Source: Perkinsus chesapeaki | Taxonomy: Eukaryota > Perkinsozoa > Perkinsida > Perkinsidae | NCBI GenBank assembly: GCA_013115145.1 | Contig: JAAPAO010000395.1 | Span: 1-33,378 of the forward strand | Direction: 5' to 3' | Length of the DNA stretch: 33,378 nt | In this document: positions 10,509 to 19,890 of the stretch, piece by piece | Layout: each line of letters opens with the position of its first letter | Position numbering within the stretch: position 1 is the first letter of the stretch | Notes under the pieces: generated by a model | What the model saw: only the letters and a program-made list of their open reading frames with translations | Told to the model about the DNA's origin: nothing | Databases searched by the model: none | Translations under genes and position numbers: made by a program

Positions 10509-10514
10509 ACTTGA
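10350..10514 (+). pseudogene. truncated duplicate of the large gene's N-terminus (54 codons)
   Basis: ATG at 10350 reads MAKSFFVELERGKLDLW, then IEYGEFNRKGNSSKLAIL and ISAGPVRASLHVAYCT, then TGA at 10512-10514. Similarity to the left-arm copy stops at 10508, six bases before the TGA, so this is the start of a gene cut off by the duplication breakpoint. It has no nonsense change. It might still be transcribed from the duplicated promoter, but nothing downstream continues the protein. Confidence 0.6.
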
Positions 10515-11133
10515 CACAATTAGGACCCGAATTTCACCAACTGCAAAACAATACGGCGTGTTATTAGGCGTGCTATTCCAACACCACTATCATCATCATC
10601 ATCAAGTGCTTAGTAGCTTCACCTACGCCCTCTGCCCCCCCAACTCTCTTTTTAATCGTACTATTGAATGGAATCTTTCACTAAATGGGTTCAATGACGA
10701 AGATTGTGTTACTGAAGGTCACGGTTGTAATAAAGCCGATGAAGGCATTCAAGTGGTCATACCGTCTACCATCAGTGAGCTTGCCTCACAAACGTAGACA
10801 CCGTTACCAATTCAACTACTTCGGCAAACCATAAGTCTGGCATGAGCACCTTGGCTAATTGGAAACTAGGCTGATAAACGCTGATTGAACGATGATGATC
10901 AAACCTGCTTGTAACAACTGAGAATACAGTGAATTAGGAGAGACTAATAAAACAGTATTGAGGTGGACATCAACAGGATTTCAGATATTCATGGGGCAAC
11001 GAAGAATAATGGTTGATAACCTACTTGTGTGGTGAACCGGCTGTACGCGAGTGCGATAATTTTAACAGGTGTCGACCAATTCACCTGAAGCCTGTGTTAT
11101 GTGCAGAGTACATGTCATTTGGCTCACTGAAGG
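10515..11133. other. intergenic, nothing recognised
   Basis: An ORF that begins inside the right arm runs on to 10797, but its composition changes at the arm boundary and it includes a CAT/ATC microsatellite (10587-10602), so I do not call it a gene. The rest shows no splice-bounded exon. Confidence 0.45.
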
Positions 11134-11633
11134 TTAAGGTGCCGGTGGTGGTGGTGGAGGAAGAGCCTGTGCAGCTCGTCTTTTAGCTGCCTTTCGCTTT
11201 GGGGGCTTTTTGCCAATCATAGAATTCATCAACGGGTCATCCTCAGCGAATTTGCGAAGCAGGTCGTCCTGTAAAGGCAGCGTGTGAAGCACGACGATTG
11301 AAGGTTACTACATAGCCTTGGCCATTACTCCAATGGTTTTTATATCCCAACGAGGCACCAGGATTCTGATGAAACGTGCTGGAAATCAAAGCGGGTAAAG
11401 TTTTCCGCCGCCCACTCACCGTCAACAGCATTCTGGTGCCACTCTTTGGCTTTATCTCTTTAAGGTTGAGATCTTTATAGAGAGGATGATCAGCGAGAGA
11501 TGTCTGCAAGAGAGCACTGTATAGAGTAGCAACATCAGTGGAAAGTCCATTAAAGGGCAGTGGGTTGGATGACGATATCTTCCCTACTAGCTACCATTCA
11601 CAAACAGTTTACGTTAGCCGAAAGATACTTCAT
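11134..11633 (-). CDS. short protein with basic/poly-proline tail, unknown family
   Basis: The exon ending at 11420 reads NPLPFNGLSTDVATLYSAL, LADHPLYKDLNLKEIKPK and GTRMLLT. A 151 nt GTGAGT...CAG intron (11419-11269) in phase 0 leads to the last exon (11268-11134), DDLLRKFAEDDPLMNSMI followed by a Lys/Arg cluster (KKPPKRKAAKRRAAQAL) and six prolines, ending TAA at 11134. The start is not certain. An ATG at 11633 (MKYLSAN) can be joined through a 22 nt intron; otherwise the first exon lies further upstream. The basic tail suggests a nucleic-acid or nuclear role, which is inference. No family is recognised. Confidence 0.6.
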
Positions 11634-11690
11634 TGGAAGCCTATGAGTGGTCGAGTGGCCATTATGAGTCTCTTGAGATTTTGCTACATG

Positions 11691-12035
11691 CTACAGTATT
11701 AGGGGCATGTACAACAAGAAAACACCATCTGATGGTGTTTTCTTGTGGTGACCATCATCAACACTAAGGAGTTGACCTGTTTTGCTGCTCCTCTCATGGA
11801 GGGTTGGTGCGGCTCCGCCTGCTCCTCCGGCGCATTCCCCTGAGGCACAAGAAGTACCACACGACATAGTGAGGTTGTAGAATGGGCCGAGTAGGAGCTC
11901 CAGTAATTGGCATACTGTATCGCTCGTGGCTGCTGGAGGATTGGGCTTCAGTAACTCAGACATGCTAGTTAGATGCATGCTTGCTTCGATCCCGATCAGG
12001 AAGGCTGAAATGAGCGCGTTGCGGTAGAGCAGCAT
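11691..12035 (-). CDS. hypothetical ORF with hydrophobic N-terminus
   Basis: ATG at 12035 opens 114 codons: MLLYRNALISAFLIGIEASM, then SELLKPNPPAATSDTVC and LLELLLGPFY, a Gly/Ala/Cys stretch, and a C-terminus that runs through a perfect 15-bp inverted repeat. The first 60 residues look like helical coding sequence; the part after about residue 70 is low complexity. It could be one exon of a longer gene, possibly the 5' side of the gene at 11134-11633. No family is recognised. Confidence 0.3.
   Translation of the reverse strand: MLLYRNALISAFLIGIEASMHLTSMSELLKPNPPAATSDTVCQLLELLLGPFYNLTMSCGTSCASGECAGGAGGAAPTLHERSSKTGQLLSVDDGHHKKTPSDGVFLLYMPLIL
11714..11746. repeat. perfect inverted repeat, 15-bp stem, 3-nt loop
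   Basis: ACAAGAAAACACCAT, loop CTG, then ATGGTGTTTTCTTGT. Could form a hairpin in RNA or a cruciform in DNA. It lies inside the 3' end of the ORF above. Confidence 0.85.
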
Positions 12036-12109
12036 TACTGAGGATAAACAAGTAATGCTGGTCAAGAGAAGATTTTCGATAAGTCGAACGAACTAGGTGG
12101 TGAATAGTG

Positions 12110-12358
12110 ATGACTAGTCCGAGGCATCGATCGTCGACATCGTACTCGAATGATGATGTGTGGGGGAAAGCTAATAGAGGAACTTCAACATCACGCCACA
12201 TTCCTCAAAACACAATCATTAACACTACTCCGCTTGAAGGAATAATTATCCACCGGCGAGATCACTCGGGAGGGAAATCCGAACCGCTCGAATACCCACT
12301 AAAGCGGCCGCCTCGGAAATCGATCCCATTCGAGCAGTCGCGTTTAAAATGCCATTGA
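12110..12358 (+). CDS. hypothetical 82-aa disordered protein
   Basis: An open frame from the ATG at 12110 to TGA at 12356, Ser/Thr/Arg/Pro-rich, starting MTSPRHRSSTSYSNDDVWGK and ending near RPPRKSIPFEQSRLKCH. The opposite strand is full of stops here, so this is not a shadow of an antisense gene over most of its length. No domain, signal peptide or family is seen. It is weak as a gene call; it may be an exon or chance. Confidence 0.3.
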   Translation: MTSPRHRSSTSYSNDDVWGKANRGTSTSRHIPQNTIINTTPLEGIIIHRRDHSGGKSEPLEYPLKRPPRKSIPFEQSRLKCH

Positions 12359-12450
12359 CTTTCTATAACACCCTGGAATATAACCAACACCAATAAACAC
12401 TTGTTAGAAAAGTGACATATTTCCTGTGAGACAAAAATGCAAGAATATTA

Positions 12451-15400
12451 TCATGAATAAGAAGTCAGACCGCCAGCGCCCGAGTCGGGTTTGGAGGCGC
12501 TTTCTCGCAGCATGCGGCTTAGTTCCGCAAGATGTGCCTGAACTTCCTCAATGCAGCTCAAGGCTTCGTTACGAATGCTGTCCTCGGCTTGTAAGGCAAA
12601 GTCAATCTAACATTAGAAAACGTCTACGATATCGATGCTACTAGTCCCCAGGGAAAACAACAAGTGGAAAGTTTATGAATGGTGAACTGGAGAATCATCG
12701 CATTGCCGCCTCCTACACCGCAGATACGGAGGATTAAAGACGTAGGATGTCCCTCATCCTCAATCAAAGGATACAACAGTGCTAAATATCTACCAAGATA
12801 CCTCAGCACATGCCCTCTGTGTGGTAGAGACCAGTTGATGGTCAGCATATATAGTACGGGTTGATAAGGATAAAGCTTCATGTTCGACATCTCGAAGGCT
12901 TGCTCCCAGTTGTATACATGCTTCCTTTAGCACTTCAGCCTAAAGTAAGTGTGGTCGATGAAAGGAGGCGAGTCGAAGGTCCTGTAAACTTATCCCACTT
13001 TGCTATTCCGATCGCTCTCAGCAGCTCGAAGTCTCTCGACTGCCTCCTCTATCTTGGTTTGGGCAACAGCCACACGTGCCTTCTGCTCAGAAAGTTCGAA
13101 CGCTCTTGTAGCGCGGTCACCTGAACAAGCCCAGGCAGATGAAGTGCAAATGACACCACTAGCATATACCCTTGCAGTGCTCGACATCCACTATTTGTTT
13201 CTTCTTTGCTTCTTCGAGCTCCTCCACCTTCCGCTGTATAATCGTGGTGTCGCTGATGTTCGCCACTTCAGTCTCCAATGCAGCGCATCTCTCTATCAAC
13301 GCCTTCTCCTCCTCTGCTGCATGAACTGCTAAGCTCTGAGCATCGCCGACTATACGTAACAGCCATACTGCTGAGGCTCATTCACCTCCGCCTTGGCAAA
13401 CTGCTCTTCAGCGCCATCAGCTCCTTCGCGCAGTGTAAGTACTTTACAATCAATAATAAGCCGGAGCTCACGCATTCTGGTATCCAGCTCCTCGGAGTCG
13501 GTAGGAGCACCTGTCAATGGAATGATAAATCTCGCCCCAGATTTTCGCCGCTGCCCACCTAACGAGCTTTCACTTGTTAACCAATCGGGCACCCTTTCCC
13601 ACACGGAGATGATGCCCTCAGGAGTCTCGGCAGCGCTACACGCGCAGTGCAGTTCGGCGATGGTATCTCGTGCAGCTTCGGCATCCCTAAGTTCGTTGGC
13701 CGCTCTCTCGGCGGCGTTCCGCGCTTTCCCAGCTTCGGCACGTGCGCACCTGTTAGAAGATACGCCAAGAAACAGCAATAACTCTCCGCCTGACCGTGAT
13801 GCATCTTTGGCAGCCTCGGCCTCCCTCTGCAGAGCTTCCAGGGTTTTGAGACTCCGAGCCCTTTTCGTTGGTACCGAAGCCAGCCTCTCCTTCGCAATTA
13901 AGAGTTTACTACAACCAGAGGAACTCCGCCATTCCAATGCCTGTCAGACAATACCCTTCGATATCGGCCAATCGAGCTGTGGCGCGTGACTGTAGCTCCG
14001 CTGATGTCACCGATGCTTGGTGTGTTATATCAAGAATCCTAATAAAGGTCCCATTTGAACCTATAAGATATCCTTCTTCCGAGCCCACCTTTTAGCATCA
14101 ACCATCGCTGAGGTACATTTAGCAAGATGGTCCTCTGCCTTAACCACCGCAGCTTGAGACTCTTTCACCTCTGCACAGGTATGAGCCAACGAACTCACGT
14201 CCCTGACTGGATCAGCTCGATCAGCCTCCCGACCAACACTCGACCAGGGTCACTTCCGTCTTAAACTTCCAGCCGTTGAAAGTAGCTTTTTTCGCGTTAA
14301 GAGGAGCTTGTCTGTCTCCTTCCTGCTTTCGTGAGCTGACGTCGATGCCTGAGCAACAGCAGTGACCCCGTTATACCGAGATAGCCGACACACGTGGCCG
14401 ACTCAATGGTGGCCTAGATGATATTAACATATATAGCATTGATGACGAGGAGAGCGGTACAGATCCAATTGCTGTAGCATAATTTTATTAGTATTAAAAA
14501 TCATTTAAAAGGTGACCCTAGGGCTTGTCTGCCATTCATATATCACACACAAGCAGTCCAGCAAGGGCGCCTCTCACATACCTTATCCCAGGAGTCAACC
14601 AGCCTGGCTTGCGCCGTGGCAAGGGAATCGAAGACAGTGACTAAACGAGAAACAGCATCCTCATCAAGGCCCTCTCTGGCAGGCCCTCTCTGTTTAACAT
14701 CATTCTCCTTTGCTTTCACAGTTAAGTGGCAATCTTTTGATATACCTGCGGGTAGATGAGAGTTGGCTACGGATAGACAGCGGCCGCTCACCTATCAGCT
14801 GCTCATGCCTCTCACTGAGTGTTTCACCACATGCTAGTTCAACGCATTTTATCCGCGTCTCTGCTGCGTGTTCAGTTAAGCCCTTATCATCGCACCACCC
14901 CTGGCACGCCAAAAGCGTTTCACTCGCCTCCACGCTGTTGTGGTTATCAATGAGCCAGCAAAGCTGCCCCAGAACAGCATCATAAAGCTGCTGCCCTTTG
15001 CACCTGCTGATGGTAGCATCGGCTTCATCCGATGCCGTCTCGACAGCAAAGTCGATCAGAGGTCCTCGGAAGTAGACTGTGAGAAGTTTGCAGGTGAGGC
15101 TGGCGATGACATCGTGGTCGTTCAATAGGAGCCGTATTGGCTTTGCTGAGCGCTCATCGAATACGGCATCCAATGCCTCGAAAAGACGCAGTTCATCGTC
15201 GGTGCTGCCGATGGCCCTATTAACCCGATCTAACTCGGAGGCAAGAGTTTCTCGTAGTCGATCTCCGTGTGGTGTAAGAGTTTCGTTCTCGTGGCGGAGA
15301 AGGATAGATATCATCAAGCTGGTGATGGAAGTGGTGGCCACGTCATTTACTGCCATCAACGCCTCTATCAACTGCAGACCAGAACTCTGCCTATCAGTTA

Positions 15401-16348
15401 GGGCGATCTCGAGGTCAGGGTCCGCGGCCATAGCAATCATCAACATGCAGGCAATACAAAGGGAGAGCCGAGGATTGGCAGTGTAACCTGGTAACGGACA
15501 GGTGGCACAACAATAGAGCGATAAGCTTAGATACCAGAAAGCATCTCTATTAGCTCTAGAATCCCAGCGTCAACCTGAAAGTACACAAAGACGGCTGCTG
15601 GATGCGATCGTACTGTTGCCAACAAGACCTGAGATGATAACTCAGAGAAGCGTCACAGTGTATGAGCTCCCACATTAGTAGCTTCAACTAGCGCAGATTC
15701 CTGCGATAGGGCTCCGATAAGGACTCCAATGCCCCCCTCTTCAGATATCGCTCTGCCGGACTGACTAGAAATTTGGCCCAAGACGGCCAAGGCAAACCCT
15801 GTAACCATGTGATCTTGTCCACTTCGCACATGCTCCAGTAGTGCCCTCAAGACTGGCCTACACAAAGCTACTGACGCCGCGAAGGTAGGCTGAAGCGAAA
15901 GCGGGCAAAGTAGCGGCAAGTACTGTGCTTCCTTGGACCAAGCGTATCGGGCTATTATGCAGATCTCCACACAGGGAGCTTCAAGGAAGTGCCACACTTG
16001 GTTGTCTTCGTACACCTTTTTGATGGTTATCACTTGTCGAAGATAACGCTCAAGCCCTTGTCGTCTGACCTCAACAATTGCCGCATCATGAGCCCGCCAC
16101 GGAAGATAGCGCTTCGGCGGCAGCCTAACCGAGCAGCCGTCTAGTAAATGCGATATTGCTCGATGAAGCGAATGAAATTGCGAATATCGACGGCGAACCG
16201 TCCACTGCATAACACCGCCTGGCCCCGAGATGGCTAAGGTGTACCAAACTGGCGTTGTCTCTGCGTTCGCATGAGTGACTGTGATACCCAAAACGCGTTG
16301 TGAGGATGCTGAAGAGTTGGAGGCCCTTTCACGCCGGTGCTGAGACAT
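12451..16348 (-). CDS. PX domain / ARM repeat / coiled-coil protein, 980 aa, 14 exons
   Basis: Start ATG at 16348 (MSQHRRERASNSS), stop TGA at 12451. Exons: 16348-15674, 15628-15614, 15574-15535, 15487-14792, 14745-14582, 14348-14254, 14202-14089, 14038-13955, 13908-13795, 13749-13386, 13335-13170, 13120-12999, 12939-12802, 12606-12451; the sum is an exact multiple of three. Residues about 20-130 are a PX (phosphoinositide-binding) domain: WTVRRRYSQFHSLHRAI, the proline motif RLPPKRYLP, and QGLERYLRQV. Residues about 150-300 are armadillo-like helices (ALAVLGQISSQSGRAISEEG, GILELIEMLSG). The last 450 or so residues are a long coiled coil rich in Ala/Glu/Arg/Lys (ERAANELRDAEAARD, KVEELEEAKKKQIVD). 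Such a protein would bind endosomal membrane and act as a scaffold; that role is inferred. The 15-nt second exon and the exon 13749-13386 are the least certain parts. Confidence 0.85.
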
Positions 16349-16525
16349 GTTTATAGTAATTAGGCGCTGATGACAACACCATGGCTGCTCTTGAACAGTG
16401 ATACGATAATACAACAACTCCTCCGGCCACGGACAAGTTATCGATGAAGTCTGAGAGGAAACCCCTCCCCCTACTCCTGCTGCTTTGGGCCCAGGACCAG
16501 AGTAGTCCTATTTGACCGTCAACAA

Positions 16526-16723
16526 TCAGTCGGCAATACAACCCAACTGATCGCAGATGGCCAAGTGACATCTCTTATCTCTCTTGAGTCCGGGTTTAGA
16601 GGAGCCATTGTTTGCCATCAGATCGAATAGGAGCAGCATCGTGTAAAGTGATGTACGAACGCAAGACAAGCATTCTCGGACACACCAGCATAAGTGAGAG
16701 CAGCACAACAACATCAACACCAT
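16526..16723 (-). CDS. possible cysteine-rich small protein (65 aa)
   Basis: ATG at 16723 opens 65 codons, beginning MVLMLLCCSHLCWCVREC, with nine or more cysteines and a hydrophobic N-terminus, ending at TGA 16526. It sits just upstream of the PX gene on the same strand. It may equally be non-coding leader sequence, since it has no intron and no recognised relative. Reported because the region otherwise lacks a gene. Confidence 0.2.
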   Translation of the reverse strand: MVLMLLCCSHLCWCVRECLSCVRTSLYTMLLLFDLMANNGSSKPGLKRDKRCHLAICDQLGCIAD

Positions 16724-16739
16724 GGAAGAACGAACATCA

Positions 16740-17340
16740 CTAGTGAAACAATTCGCAATAGGCATTAACCACATCCTTTCCTGTCTGTATGTTCTTATTT
16801 TTGAACATGTGACCAATATTATCGATTATCATATTGGTGACTTCCTTGTCACAGCGTCTAAATAAAACAAACCATCAATCAGCATAATACTTAGTTCTGC
16901 TACCCGAGCCGGGGTTTGGTATCCGTACAAATCTTCCTCACCGGTAACTCTCCAACATAATGGACTTCCATAAAACGTGTATCTCCTTCCATATAACACT
17001 CACTAGTGTCCTACCGCGCGACGCACTGCGTAGCAATTAACGGAGTGAGATCCTCCTACATCTTCAGTCCAGTCGAGCCGGTCATCGTCGAGCTCTTCAT
17101 CAAATGTCAGATGAGCTAGGGGTCGAGTGATTCCCTGCAAAGGTAGTGCAATAAAGAGCACGTTGCTGTTCAGCAATCGGTGGCTCCGCTACCCCCTATT
17201 TATACATTATCCGTCTCGCCGCGAGAAATACAGTGGAGGGGTATTAATTATAAAATGCCAACCGTATAAATAGCTGCCAAGGCTGACGGCAGAGTTAGAA
17301 TGGCCATCAAGCATCATTCGATTAAGCGACAAGATTTCTT
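16740..17340. other. intergenic, nothing recognised
   Basis: AT-rich in parts. No exon with usable splice sites was found on either strand. The sequence TATAAATAG near 17264 could be a core-promoter-like element, but I cannot support that. Confidence 0.4.
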
Positions 17341-17343
17341 AAA

Positions 17344-17504
17344 ATGTGGCCTATTATCTCACTCGTGCGTCTATCGGTGGGGATCTCATCAATTTCGGTC
17401 TCTGTCGTGGCGCAGCTTCTTTCATCTGGGATGATCCAGGTTGCGATGGCGTCTGCAAGCAATTCGACATGAAACAACTGCGCGGAAGCAATCGTGAAAC
17501 CTAA
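17344..17504 (+). other. coding-like stretch with Cys-rich motif, gene model unclear
   Basis: On the plus strand the frame ending at TAA 17504 reads INFGLCRGAASFIWDD and then PGCDGVCKQFDMKQLRG, a compact four-residue Cys/Gly/aromatic pattern like a small disulfide domain. An ATG at 17344 in another frame gives a signal-like MWPIISLVRLSVGISS. The minus strand is also open across the same bases. No complete model could be built on either strand. Confidence 0.3.
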
Positions 17505-17563
17505 GCCTACTCCTCCGGCTCCGGCTCACCTCCTCCGGCTCCGGCTCCGCAAATGTGACCTTT

Positions 17564-17807
17564 CTACTCGATGGAGGAGAAGCGCTTTTCCTCTTCTAAA
17601 GTTCGAACAGAGTAGGCAAATCCACAATCGAAGGCTTACCAGAATACCCTTCGAGGACTTGCCGTTATGAACCGTGGAGGACGCCTGAAGAGGTGGTGCA
17701 CTAATTAGTGGAGAGTAAGTTAATAAGAGAACACTTACCAACCCACTACACTCGAGGAGAGCAGCGGCAGCTAAGACAGCTAAGAATAGGAAGGTCGGAC
17801 GAAGCAT
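17564..17807 (-). CDS. tiny secreted peptide precursor, about 45 aa
   Basis: ATG at 17807 gives a strong signal peptide (MLRPTFLFLAVLAAAALLEC, cleavage near residue 20-23). A GTAAGT intron and then a 52 nt intron join in phase to ASSTVHNGKSSK and EEEKRFSSIE, with TAG at 17564. The mature product would be only about 22 residues and highly charged. The last exon may instead splice on through a 67 nt intron to the open frames at 17500-17350, which would lengthen the protein. A GGAGCC/GGCTCC repeat lies just downstream. Function unknown. Confidence 0.5.
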
Positions 17808-17931
17808 TGATAATAAAGAATGTCGAAATTCTTACACGACCATCTCGGTGCGCAGACAAAACAATTATTTAAAGAACAACATACATAACGATAATGCTGA
17901 TAAATATCTTAACACCGGCGGCGGTCACTCG

Positions 17932-18666
17932 TTACGTGGTACGAAATGGGATATGATTAATGACATATGGTGGCACACAGAGACATCTGACTAGCCTATC
18001 CCGACTGCTACTGCTGCTGCTTTCGGTAGTGGTGGTGGTGCTGCAACCCAGATAAGGTACGTGTGCTTGAAAGAACTTCAGGGCGGCCTCAATAGTCCTA
18101 TCGGTGCAAAAACTGATGAAAGGCATGGCGTAATATCCTTGTACGCTGGTGATTCACTACAAGTAGGCATCGGACTGTAAACGCTCGGTATGGTTCCTCG
18201 CAATGGTGATCTCTTCAACATTGCATACTTCCTCTTTGTAGGTGAACTTGACAGTGATAGCTGCGCTCCTCAGAGCTTCACCAGGCGTATCGTCACATAA
18301 TACCTCACATGAATTAGGCCCACTTGGCTGAAAAAGAGGAAGATGGTATCCAAAGTGACGCCAAGGTGCTGCTGCTGCTGCTGCTGAAGGCCTTCTTCTT
18401 CTTCTTCTTTGTTGTTGTTGAGAATCGTTTAATTGCAGCAGCACACTGGAAATGTGACATTCCCTCACCTCCGTCCTCTCCCCATTGTAGATCTCATTTG
18501 CATCTTGATGCTCCACTTCATTCTCAACCTTCACTGCTTCTTTAGTCATTTGCACCTTCGGTCGCCCCTGCCGGCCTTGCTGTCCGCTGTGGTGCGTTGG
18601 TATCCTCCCGCCGTCCCCTCTTGCAGTATGAGGGTGATGGGGCTGTGGCCCAGAAGCAAATGACAT
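17932..18666 (-). CDS. hypothetical protein, 3 exons, microsatellites in intron 1
   Basis: ATG at 18666 (MSFASGPQPHHPHTARGDGG). Exon 1 ends EIYNGERTE at a GTGAGG donor. The first intron, about 140 nt, contains CTG and CTT/GTT triplet runs and ends CTTTTTCAG. Exon 2 reads SGPNSCEVLCDDTPGEAL and SAAITVKFTYKEEVCNVEE. A 48 nt intron joins to CTDRTIEAALKFFQAHVPYL, followed by Thr and Ser runs and a stop at 17932. The conserved-looking core is the second exon plus FFQAH; it resembles no family I can name. If intron 1 were retained, the frame would stay open and add Gln, Arg and Ala homopolymers, because the intron is a multiple of three without a stop. Confidence 0.6.
18368..18420. repeat. triplet microsatellites (GCT)n, (CTT)n, (GTT)n
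   Basis: Six GCT units, then about six CTT units and about three GTT units, all inside the first intron of the minus-strand gene 17932-18666. Confidence 0.9.
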
Positions 18667-18840
18667 TCTTTAATTAACCTATCATTTTACCGCACCTGAC
18701 CTGTTTGAATATCCATCACTTCCTGAAATCCATCATAGGCCTTTTTCGCCGTCGAAGAGATCGAAGACCAAATAGGCCTCGCTGTGTCCTGGGTTGAGAA
18801 AGTGGTGAGGTGGGAAATGTTACATGACGTATCGTTAAAA

Positions 18841-19417
18841 TTATCCAGTGATAAACGTTATAATGCCAATCAACATCACCGAGAGGGGCTCTATCGGGGC
18901 GCCGCCACCCTTCACATTGCTGTTATCGGGGAACCTTATCTTCACACCAATAAGCAAGCGAATCTTCTACAGGTCCACCTCAGTGATCTAGTTGCTTTTC
19001 TCAACCTACAGTATCTAGATCGGCCTGCTTCAGTGCTTACCTGCACACGTTCTATAACGACCCCTATTGGCCCAGGAGTTATCCTTCCCGCGATTCGTTC
19101 ACCACTACGTTTGCCGTGTATCGCGGAAGGATCCTGAGGAAGAGGAAGACATTCCGATGGTAGCAATAACTATCCACCAGAGGGAGCTCGATAGCACCAC
19201 CACTACCTGGCGCGGCGGGAGTGCTTCGATCTGCTATACGCTTATTATGGCGACTCCGTCTTACCACTAGATCGGGGATGTCGTCGACAATCCTGACTTT
19301 CACCTTCGCCTTTCGAGATTTCGAGGCACCTCTCGCTGGCACGGTTGAAGACATGCCCAAGAGGAAAGCCGCGACGGCGGCGGCGGCGGGGGCGATAATA
19401 ATGTAGTAAGTCATCAT
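18841..19417 (-). CDS. membrane-anchored or secreted basic protein, 4 exons
   Basis: ATG at 19417 gives an N-terminal hydrophobic segment (MMTYYIIIAPAAAAVAAFLL), a signal peptide or anchor. Then come SKSRKAKVKVRIVDDIPDLV, a 31 nt intron, QIEALPPRQ, an intron of about 73 nt, DPSAIHGKRSGERIAGRI, PGPIGVVIERVQ, another intron, and a last exon KIRLLIGVKIRFPDNSNV ending in a hydrophobic PLSVMLIGIITFITG, with TAA at 18841. The C-terminal hydrophobic stretch could be a second membrane segment or a GPI-attachment signal; that is inference. All joins keep frame in phase 0. No family recognised. Confidence 0.6.
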
Positions 19418-19890
19418 ACAAGTAACCAATCGAAAGCAAGAATGAAACACAACTGCGAATCTTGGCTCGAATACCGATCAGCGAATGCCATCGCTGCCTG
19501 TCAGAGAAGCAGCCGTTTCAACTATCTCCCGATCGTTGATGCGACGTATGACAATTCTCCAGGACAAGAAAACGGCGAAGATCGAGGAAGGGGAACAATG
19601 CTCACACTGGGACATTGTACGTGAGACAGCAGCAGCAGCAGCTCGCAAGTGTCACGCATTATAGAGCCGCAGTGGCGGTGGCTAACAAGGTGCTGAATGA
19701 GCAACTTTTAATTCTCTTAACATAGACGAGAAAACGGGTTGAGTTGAACAAAAAGAGATATAGATTTATTAGACAACTGATAAAAATGACATCCACAAAT
19801 GACATAAAACATGATGAAAAATTCCGCCTTCCAGTGGTGGCTGCCTTAAGAATCAGGCAGCAGACATCCTCATGTTGGTGCAGGCCTACT
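19418..19890. other. intergenic with short CAG run
   Basis: Upstream flank of the gene at 18841-19417 and 3' flank of the next gene. It contains a five-unit CAG run at about 19628-19642. No exon recognised. Confidence 0.4.

Noticed and set aside
10411-10797. 128-codon plus-strand ORF crossing the right arm boundary
   Set aside because: It starts in a shifted frame of the duplicated N-terminus, composition changes at 10508, and it passes through a microsatellite.
13393-13989. 198-codon plus-strand ORF
   Set aside because: It is the antisense of the Ala/Glu-rich coiled-coil exons of the PX gene; such GC-biased codons leave the reverse frame open.
14700-15486. Several plus-strand ORFs opposite the ARM region
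   Set aside because: Antisense shadows of the PX-ARM exon 15487-14792.
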